From: Elusimicrobiota bacterium
Lineage (GTDB): Bacteria > Omnitrophota > Gorgyraeia > Zapsychrales > Fredricksoniimonadaceae
DNA: 13,378 bases
Assembly (NCBI GenBank): GCA_012514595.1
Contig: JAAYZZ010000030.1
Coordinates: forward strand, 1 to 13,378
Direction: 5' to 3'
Positions 1 to 4,733 of this stretch are shown here, piece by piece. The notes under the pieces were generated by a model that searched no databases, was not told the DNA's origin, and saw nothing but the letters and a program-made list of their open reading frames with translations. Both the position numbers and the translations under genes were made by a program. How positions within the stretch are numbered: the first letter of the stretch is position 1; each line of letters begins with the position of its first letter.

Positions 1-1126
1 GGTTCATCTTCTGGGGATCTTTCTCGTGCGCCTTTTTTATTTCCGCGATCTTTGGCTGAAGAGTCTGCATCTTTCTCATCGAAACAAGGCTCTTCATTGT
101 AAGAGGATACAAACAAGAATAAACGAAAAGACTAACAAATATTATACACAAGCCCCATGATTGCAATATGTTATGACAGAAAAACAAGAGCCAATAAATG
201 GCCTTTGCAATCGCATCCAACCAGCCCCAGTCACTAAAAACCATGATCTCCTCAAACCCCTCTCCCGCAGCCTTGAGGCTCTTGGGGTCTTGAGGCCCCG
301 CATAAATAACAAAATCCAAAGACGCTTTTTGACCCGGGAGGATCTCGATCCCGTCCGCTTCTCCCCCAAGAACAATCCGTTTCTCGTCGATATATTTAGA
401 GAATGCCTTTTGGCTGTCCTTTTGGGGCGCCACGATCACTGCAAAATATCGATCCCTAAACCCGATCCATCTCGTCGAAGAGCTCCATTCCTTATTCCAT
501 TTATCGGAAAAAGAATGTGCATTGTTTTTTCTAAAAATTTTCTTTTCTGTTTTTATTGCATATTCAAACAATGTCCAGTCTGATTTATTTTGATTTTTGT
601 CCAAACTGGATGCGTCTATTTCTAAAAAGTTCTGTGTTCTTCCGACGAGAACGGGCTCGCTCTTTTTGTTTGAAATTTCAATCGCAATGCGGATGTTCAG
701 CGAATCGGAGAGATCATATTTCTTGACGACCTCCAGATCGTCTCCCAAGGACTGCATCCAATATTCCGTCAAAGAAACCGTCTTAAGATCAAAAACCCGC
801 CCATCCAGCTCCGGAAGACCCGCGATCTCTCCGACCACCAGATCATGATCATATGCGTCCAGGCGCAGGGAAGAGATGCTTCCTCCCCGCCGAGAAAAAA
901 CGATCTTTCGGCCGTTGGCCTCCACCTCGACCCGATCCCTCGGATCTTCTACGGACAAAGGACTGTGCGGGGACGGGGAGACCTGGAGTTCGGCCTGTTT
1001 TTTATCGACAACCGCAACCGTTTTATTATCAACAGGTTGATTCTTATTGTCTTTTACTGCCTTTGGCTGGAACAAGAAAAGGACGAGAAAGGAGAGAGCT
1101 ACGGCAATGAACAGTCTTTTTTCCAT
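1..1126 (-). CDS. yidC: Membrane protein insertase YidC (C-terminus beyond window edge)
   Basis: YidC inserts and folds inner-membrane proteins, alone or with SecYEG. I translated the reverse strand from ATG 1126; 375 codons are open to the window edge. An N-terminal membrane anchor (about residues 5-19, FIAVALSFLVLFLF) is followed by a low-complexity linker and then the periplasmic P1 beta domain, with FSRRGGSISSLRL near residue 75 and the family block WIGFRDRYFAVIVAP at about 220-234. A second hydrophobic stretch begins near residue 300, followed by YPLT and SMRKMQTLQPKI, the cytoplasmic C1 start. The long N-terminal domain marks the Gram-negative form. The start lies 4 nt after the yidD stop, with a weak AAGG upstream. 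At residue 336 (nt 119-121) a Tyr stands where most family members have the groove Arg (E. coli R366, FIVRGIMYPL). The remaining transmembrane helices lie outside the window. The family call is secure. Confidence 0.96.
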   Translation of the reverse strand, partial: MEKRLFIAVALSFLVLFLFQPKAVKDNKNQPVDNKTVAVVDKKQAELQVSPSPHSPLSVEDPRDRVEVEANGRKIVFSRRGGSISSLRLDAYDHDLVVGEIAGLPELDGRVFDLKTVSLTEYWMQSLGDDLEVVKKYDLSDSLNIRIAIEISNKKSEPVLVGRTQNFLEIDASSLDKNQNKSDWTLFEYAIKTEKKIFRKNNAHSFSDKWNKEWSSSTRWIGFRDRYFAVIVAPQKDSQKAFSKYIDEKRIVLGGEADGIEILPGQKASLDFVIYAGPQDPKSLKAAGEGFEEIMVFSDWGWLDAIAKAIYWLLFFCHNILQSWGLCIIFVSLFVYSCLYPLTMKSLVSMRKMQTLQPKIAEIKKAHEKDPQKMN

Positions 1127-1130
1127 GATG

Positions 1131-1340
1131 TTACCTTACGGGGTCATATCCCCCGGGATGCAGGGGAGAGCATTTAAGGATGCGACGGAACGAAAGCCAG
1201 CTACCTTTAGCGGCTCCGTATTTCTGAACAGCCTCGATGGCGTAATCTGAACAGGAGGGATGGAACCGACACGCACGCGGCAGGAGCGGACGGAACAGCC
1301 CCTGATACAGGCGAAAAAAATGGCACAAAAACTTGGCCAT
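1131..1340 (-). CDS. yidD: Membrane protein insertion efficiency factor YidD
   Basis: A 69-residue protein of the YidD (DUF37/haemolytic domain) family, a small membrane-associated factor that supports YidC-dependent insertion. The diagnostic cysteine blocks are present: CRFHPSCSDYAIEAVQKYG near residues 24-42, and LKCSPLHPGGYDPV at the C-terminus. An amphipathic N-terminus (KFLCHFFRLYQGLFRP) fits membrane association. Length is normal to slightly short for the family. The start is forced: the 12 codons between the rpmH stop and ATG 1340 contain no ATG, GTG or TTG, and a modest AGGA-type site lies about 8 nt upstream. It sits between rpmH and yidC in one leftward operon. rnpA, which usually separates rpmH from yidD, is missing here. 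Confidence 0.95.
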   Translation of the reverse strand: MAKFLCHFFRLYQGLFRPLLPRACRFHPSCSDYAIEAVQKYGAAKGSWLSFRRILKCSPLHPGGYDPVR

Positions 1341-1376
1341 GGGATCGTGTTCCTGGTGACCAGAGGGAAAGACGCG

Positions 1377-1514
1377 TTATTTCGCCAAGCGGGAACGGCC
1401 CTTGGCGCGCCGGTTCTTGAGAACCTTGCGGCCATCCGATGTCTTCATTCTCCGACGGAAACCGTGAAGTTTTTTGCCCTTGATCTTGGTAGGTGTCTTT
1501 AATGTCTTTTTCAT
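1377..1514 (-). CDS. rpmH: 50S ribosomal protein L34 (bL34)
   Basis: A 45-residue, very basic protein found by translating the reverse strand from ATG 1514. The core GKKLHGFRRRMKTSDGRKVL, then the tail ending RRAKGRSRLAK, is the classic L34 pattern (HGFR.RM.T..GR.VL..RRAKGR..L). The N-terminus (MKKTLKTPTK) departs from the common MKRTYQPS form. The protein binds 23S rRNA in the large subunit. It is the first gene of the leftward rpmH-yidD-yidC operon and diverges from dnaA, the arrangement typical of bacterial origins. There is no Shine-Dalgarno sequence: only nine bases separate the TATAAT box from the ATG, so the mRNA is probably leaderless or nearly so. It was too short to appear among the supplied frames but is unmistakable. 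Confidence 0.97.
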   Translation of the reverse strand: MKKTLKTPTKIKGKKLHGFRRRMKTSDGRKVLKNRRAKGRSRLAK

Positions 1515-1523
1515 AATGGGCAG

Positions 1524-1551
1524 ATTATAACACAGGGCCTTTTGAAGTCAA
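1524..1551 (-). promoter_or_regulatory. Sigma-70-type promoter of rpmH
   Basis: On the reverse strand TTGACT (1551-1546), a 16-bp spacer and a perfect TATAAT (1529-1524) make a strong housekeeping promoter. The expected +1 is the A at about 1517, three bases before the rpmH ATG (1514), leaving no room for a ribosome-binding site. Confidence 0.82.
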
Positions 1552-1643
1552 GCGCATCGCAGATATCTCAAAAAGAGGGCCGCCTTTGGGAACGCAAACC
1601 CTGCGCAGAGCACATCTGCGATGGATGCCCTTTAAAAATATGA

Positions 1644-1671
1644 TTGAAGAAAGGGGGGGCTTTGTTATAAT
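1644..1671 (+). promoter_or_regulatory. Probable dnaA promoter
   Basis: TTGAAG (1644-1649), a 16-bp spacer containing a run of seven G, and a perfect TATAAT (1666-1671). A start near A1678 would give dnaA a leader of about 168 nt that includes the palindrome, the DnaA box and the 10-bp repeats, so DnaA could bind within its own transcribed leader. Weaker promoter-like elements nearer the gene cannot be excluded. Confidence 0.65.
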
Positions 1672-1713
1672 GGGACAAAAATTTTCACAGGCCTGCCGTG
1701 GATGGGTCTTCTT

Positions 1714-1728
1714 ATCAAATGATTTGAT
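1714..1728. repeat. 15-nt palindrome in the dnaA leader
   Basis: ATCAAAT-G-ATTTGAT is a perfect 7-bp inverted repeat around a single G. It looks like a possible operator for a dimeric regulator or nucleoid protein. It is too tight to form an RNA hairpin with a good loop. Confidence 0.45.
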
Positions 1729-1751
1729 CGCATTTCCCGAAAGAAACCTCC

Positions 1752-1760
1752 TGTGGATAA
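1752..1760 (-). promoter_or_regulatory. Perfect DnaA box
   Basis: TGTGGATAA is the exact reverse complement of the consensus TTATCCACA, 85 bp upstream of the dnaA start and inside its predicted leader. It can serve as an origin element, a dnaA autoregulatory site, or both. Confidence 0.75.
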
Positions 1761-1797
1761 CCTGTTGAAAACTTTTCTATTGTTCTGTAACCTGTTG
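1758..1797 (+). repeat. Pair of 10-bp direct repeats beside the DnaA box
   Basis: TAACCTGTTG occurs at 1758-1767 and again at 1788-1797, a spacing of exactly 30 bp (about three helical turns). The first copy overlaps the last three bases of the DnaA box. The phasing suggests a protein-binding array at the origin, but the factor is unknown. Confidence 0.5.
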
Positions 1798-1845
1798 TGA
1801 TATAGAAACTTAAGACCCTAAAGGGGTTCACACCCGACGGAACTC

Positions 1846-3195
1846 ATGACGGATCTTTCAACATCCTGGCAAAACGCCCAGATCGATATTAAGGAACAGA
1901 TCGGCGAATCCTCGTATCAGCAGTGGTTCGCCCATGTCCATGCCAGAACACAGGACAATTCCCGCCTTTTTCTGGAAGTCCCCGACGAATTCTTCAAGAA
2001 CTGGATCTCGGACCGTTTTCTTCAACACATCACGGGCGCCCTGGAAAAACAGGGCAGGGGAGATGTCTCCGTCGAGATCGTGGTCTCTGCCGTTCCTTTT
2101 ACTCCTGTGACGCTCGAGATCCCAAAGACCGCGGGGCCCGCCCCGGCGGGTTCGCGCCCCGTCACCCCCACACGGGCAGCGAACCTCAACTCACAATTCA
2201 CATTCGATACCTTTGTCATAGGCCAATCCAACCGCTTCGCCGCCGCCGCCGGACAACGCGTGGCCGACGAGCCGGCCAAAACATATAATCCCTTGTTCAT
2301 CTATGGACAGAGCGGCCTGGGAAAAACGCATCTGATCCAATCGATCGCCAATCATATTCTTCAGAAAAAACCGCACCTCTCCTGTTGTTATCTGACATCC
2401 GAGACCTTCACCAACGAGCTCATCGAGGCGATCCGGTTCCGCTCGGCCAACGATTTCCGCCAACGCTATCGCAATATCGACATCCTTCTGATCGATGACA
2501 TCCACTTCATCGCCGGGAAAGAATCCACACAGGAAGAATTCTTCCACACCTTTAATACGCTCCACAACAATCACAAACAGCTGATCTTCACCTCTGATCG
2601 GCCGCCGCGTGAGATCCCCGACCTTCAGGAACGCCTGGTCACACGCTTCAGCATGGGGCTCATCGCCGATATCCAGCCGCCGGATTATGAAACGCGCGTT
2701 GCGATCCTTCGCAAAAAAGTGGACATGGCGGGCGTCCGGATCCCCGACGATGTGATCTATTTCATCGCTGAAAATATCAAAACGAACATCCGGGAACTGG
2801 AAGGTACCCTCATCCGCGTCTTTGCCAAATCCCGGATTGAGGACCAACCCATCACCCTCGAAATGACCCGTATGGTCCTCAAAGACCTCTTGAAAGAATC
2901 GGTCAAGATTATCAGTATCGAAATGGTTCAACAGGCCGTGATCGACCATTTCCGGCTTTCCCTGAACGACCTGCGTTCCTCTAAAAAGACACAGAATATC
3001 GCGGTGCCCCGACAGATTGCCATGTATCTCACCCGCCGATTCACCAAACATTCCCTTCCTGAAATAGGGAACGCCTTTGGCGGAAAAGATCACACCACCG
3101 TCCTACACGCCTGCAAAAAAATCGAGGAAAGAATTCACAGCAACAATGAAATGAAATATATTATTGAAAAATTAACCACCGTTTTGAACACTTAG
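1846..3195 (+). CDS. dnaA: Chromosomal replication initiator protein DnaA
   Basis: A 449-residue AAA+ ATPase that binds DnaA boxes, melts the origin and helps load the replicative helicase. Domain I covers about residues 5-80 (SYQQWF.. pattern). Domain II is a short Pro/Ala/Thr linker at about 82-115. Domain III has Walker A GQSGLGKTH (154-162), Walker B LLIDDIHF (214-221) and the sensor/Arg-finger block RLVTRFSMGL near 263-272. Domain IV ends in the DNA-binding signature RRFTKHSLPEIGNAFGGKDHTTVLHA (pieces spanning 397-422). Length is typical. The ATG start gives a normal domain I, but the Shine-Dalgarno sequence is weak (GGAA about 4 nt upstream). The stop is TAG, and the next in-frame stop is a TGA seven codons on. 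DnaA boxes lie both upstream and downstream, so autoregulation is likely. Confidence 0.99.
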   Translation: MTDLSTSWQNAQIDIKEQIGESSYQQWFAHVHARTQDNSRLFLEVPDEFFKNWISDRFLQHITGALEKQGRGDVSVEIVVSAVPFTPVTLEIPKTAGPAPAGSRPVTPTRAANLNSQFTFDTFVIGQSNRFAAAAGQRVADEPAKTYNPLFIYGQSGLGKTHLIQSIANHILQKKPHLSCCYLTSETFTNELIEAIRFRSANDFRQRYRNIDILLIDDIHFIAGKESTQEEFFHTFNTLHNNHKQLIFTSDRPPREIPDLQERLVTRFSMGLIADIQPPDYETRVAILRKKVDMAGVRIPDDVIYFIAENIKTNIRELEGTLIRVFAKSRIEDQPITLEMTRMVLKDLLKESVKIISIEMVQQAVIDHFRLSLNDLRSSKKTQNIAVPRQIAMYLTRRFTKHSLPEIGNAFGGKDHTTVLHACKKIEERIHSNNEMKYIIEKLTTVLNT

Positions 3196-3204
3196 TCCTT
3201 AAAA

Positions 3205-3225
3205 AATCACAAATGAATCACAAAT
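3205..3225 (+). repeat. Tandem 10-bp AT-rich direct repeat
   Basis: AATCACAAAT occurs at 3205-3214 and 3216-3225, an 11-bp period (one helical turn), within an AT-rich stretch 41 bp before the DnaA boxes. It may be part of the duplex-unwinding element. Confidence 0.5.
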
Positions 3226-3265
3226 AAAACCTTTTTATCTGCAATCATATAGGGCATTTAACAGA

Positions 3266-3282
3266 TCATCCACATATCCACA
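3266..3282 (+). promoter_or_regulatory. Two abutting near-consensus DnaA boxes
   Basis: TCATCCACA (3266-3274) and ATATCCACA (3274-3282) each differ from TTATCCACA at one position, are in the same orientation, and share one base. The tandem arrangement next to AT-rich DNA supports DnaA binding. Confidence 0.6.
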
Positions 3283-3299
3283 GGACATACTATTAAAAC

Positions 3300-3324
3300 G
3301 ACTATCTTTTTTGAAAAGATAGTC
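3300..3324. repeat. Perfect 11-bp inverted repeat before dnaN
   Basis: GACTATCTTTT (3300-3310), loop TTG, AAAAGATAGTC (3314-3324). No T-run follows on either strand, so it is not a standard intrinsic terminator. It ends 8 nt before the dnaN Shine-Dalgarno sequence and could act as an operator, an mRNA 5' structure or an origin hairpin. Confidence 0.6.
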
Positions 3325-3342
3325 TCAAAGCAGAGGTGAATG

Positions 3343-4431
3343 ATGAAGATCAAGATCGCTAAACAAGATCTTTTGGCTGGTATCCAGGTTGTTCAGAATG
3401 TTGTTTCTCCAAAAGCCACTCTTCCAATCCTGGCCAATATGCTTTTGGAAACCAAGCAACATCATTTAAGAATGTATACAACAGATCTTGATATAGGAAT
3501 TTCATGTGAAAAATCCGCGGAGGTTGTGGAAGACGGGGCCATCACGATCCCGGCCAAAAGATTTTCAGAAATTGTTCGGGAACTCCCGGAAGGGGATGTG
3601 ACGGTCTATGCCCGCAAGAACAATCAGATCGAAGTGGAATGCGGCAGTTTTAAAACCAAGATTCTTGGTCTTCCTAAAGAGGATTTCCCAAAGTTCCAGG
3701 AGTTCAAGGATAAAGAAGCTGTCCGTTTGAAACAGGCCGAGTTGAAGGAAATGTTCCGTATGACATCCTTTGCGGTTTCTCATGAAGAATCGCGCTATGT
3801 TCTTAATGGGGTTCTCATGGAGGTGAAAGGAAAGACGATCAGGATCGTGGCGACGGATGGGCGGCGGTTGGCCAAAATTGAAAAGACATTGGCGCAAGAG
3901 GCTGCGAAAGAGCTTTCCGTGATCCTTCCGATCAAGGCGGTCCAGGAGATCAACAGGAATCTGAAGGAAGAAGGTGAGATCGTTTTTGTCGCCGGGATGA
4001 ACCAGGTGATGTTTTCTCTCGACGGGATCCTGATCTCGACCCGGATCATTGAAGGGGATTTCCCTAATTATGTTCAGGTCATTCCCAAGACCGCCGCCCC
4101 CAAGATCATGGTGAATAAGGAACAGTTATTGGCCGCGATCCGTCGGGCGAACTTGCTGGCGACCCCTGATTTTCAGGCGATCAAATTCGAGATCTTCAAG
4201 GATAAGCTCATCGTATCCAAAACAACCCCGGACGTTGGAGAATCGCGGGAAGAGATGGCGGTCGCCTTTAATGGCAGCGAGATGGCGATCGGATTCAATC
4301 CGCAGTATCTGATCGATGTGTTGAAGAATCTGGCGGATGAGACCGTGGAATTGGAACTGTTCGGGCCCGACAAGCCTTGTGTGATCCGCAAGGAAGACTA
4401 TCTTTATCTGGCCCTGCCCATGCGGTTGTAA
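3343..4431 (+). CDS. dnaN: DNA polymerase III beta subunit (sliding clamp)
   Basis: A 362-residue ring-forming clamp that tethers DNA polymerase III and other repair or replication factors to DNA. Three clamp repeats of about 120 residues each are visible. The N-terminus KQDLLAGIQVVQNVVSPKATLPILANMLLE and the C-terminal YLALPMRL are hallmark blocks (shown as the family ends ..MPMRL). Two ATGs occur in tandem at 3340 and 3343. The second is preferred because GAGGTG (3333-3338) is then 4 nt upstream rather than 1, and it yields the usual MKI- start. The stop TAA overlaps the ATG of the next gene by one base (TAATG), implying translational coupling. The gene follows the putative origin spacer. 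Confidence 0.98.
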   Translation: MKIKIAKQDLLAGIQVVQNVVSPKATLPILANMLLETKQHHLRMYTTDLDIGISCEKSAEVVEDGAITIPAKRFSEIVRELPEGDVTVYARKNNQIEVECGSFKTKILGLPKEDFPKFQEFKDKEAVRLKQAELKEMFRMTSFAVSHEESRYVLNGVLMEVKGKTIRIVATDGRRLAKIEKTLAQEAAKELSVILPIKAVQEINRNLKEEGEIVFVAGMNQVMFSLDGILISTRIIEGDFPNYVQVIPKTAAPKIMVNKEQLLAAIRRANLLATPDFQAIKFEIFKDKLIVSKTTPDVGESREEMAVAFNGSEMAIGFNPQYLIDVLKNLADETVELELFGPDKPCVIRKEDYLYLALPMRL

Positions 4432-4733
4432 TGGTGGACAAGAAGAATCCTCCCCGGTTATTGCAGGATCTTTTACCGCAAGTGATCGCCAGGATCCAAT
4501 GTGTGGACCCGGCCCGCCAGGTCTCGGTGGAAGCGGCCTGGAGGAAAGTGGCCGGACAGGATCCGAAAGGGACGCGGATCGGCGGGTTCCGGGACGGGAC
4601 ACTCCTGGTCCATGTCGATTCACCGGCCAGGTTGTTTGTGATGCGGATGCGTCGTCAGACGCTGTTGAGCGGGATCCAGAAAGATTGCCCGGAAGTGATC
4701 AACATTGTTTTTAAGATAGGGAAAGACACATGA
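4431..4733 (+). CDS. dciA: DUF721 / DciA-like protein, probable replicative-helicase operator
   Basis: A small basic protein of 100 residues with the DUF721 pattern: an N-terminal helical segment (LLQDLLPQVIARI), then AAWRKVAGQ near residues 35-43, GFRDGTLLVHVDSPARLFVMRMRR at about 52-75 (a strand followed by a helix), and a final PEVINIVFKIG strand. In bacteria lacking DnaC or DnaI, DUF721 proteins (DciA) interact with DnaB and help load it. Identity here rests on family pattern and location. ATG 4431 overlaps the dnaN stop by one base, and the TGA overlaps the gyrB ATG (ATGA), so translation is coupled on both sides. An upstream in-frame ATG at 4377 would lie inside dnaN and is not preferred. 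The gene occupies the slot often held by recF or its neighbours. Confidence 0.82.
   Translation: MVDKKNPPRLLQDLLPQVIARIQCVDPARQVSVEAAWRKVAGQDPKGTRIGGFRDGTLLVHVDSPARLFVMRMRRQTLLSGIQKDCPEVINIVFKIGKDT

Larger units (their letters stand above)
1515..1845. other. Divergent rpmH/dnaA intergenic region, probable part of oriC
   Basis: This 331-bp gene-free stretch separates the two replication arms. It contains the rpmH promoter, a small hairpin (CGCAGA at 1604-1609 pairing with TCTGCG at 1615-1620), a rightward promoter (1644-1671), a 15-nt palindrome (1714-1728), a perfect DnaA box (1752-1760) and a 10-bp direct repeat (1758-1767 and 1788-1797). Position upstream of dnaA, strand divergence and the DnaA box support an origin or dnaA-control role. 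A short open frame at 1586-1768 has no ribosome-binding site or recognisable motif and is not called. Confidence 0.6.
3196..3342. other. dnaA-dnaN spacer, candidate origin half with DNA-unwinding element
   Basis: The first part is very AT-rich and holds a tandem 10-bp repeat. Next come two near-consensus DnaA boxes and then a perfect 11-bp hairpin before dnaN. AT-rich DNA next to clustered DnaA boxes in the dnaA-dnaN spacer is a common oriC layout, so this is a strong candidate for the unwinding site. No convincing dnaN promoter was seen; TACTAT at 3288-3293 lacks a good -35 partner. Confidence 0.55.

Noticed and set aside
161..1177. Several forward-strand frames over the first 1.1 kb.
   Set aside because: The reverse strand encodes a continuous, clearly recognisable YidC through the whole stretch.
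1586..1768. A 60-codon forward frame in the rpmH-dnaA intergenic region.
   Set aside because: No Shine-Dalgarno sequence, no recognisable motif, and it overlaps a promoter, a palindrome and a DnaA box.
2191..3093. A 300-codon open frame antisense to dnaA.
   Set aside because: A shadow of the conserved dnaA frame; no motif or start signal supports it.
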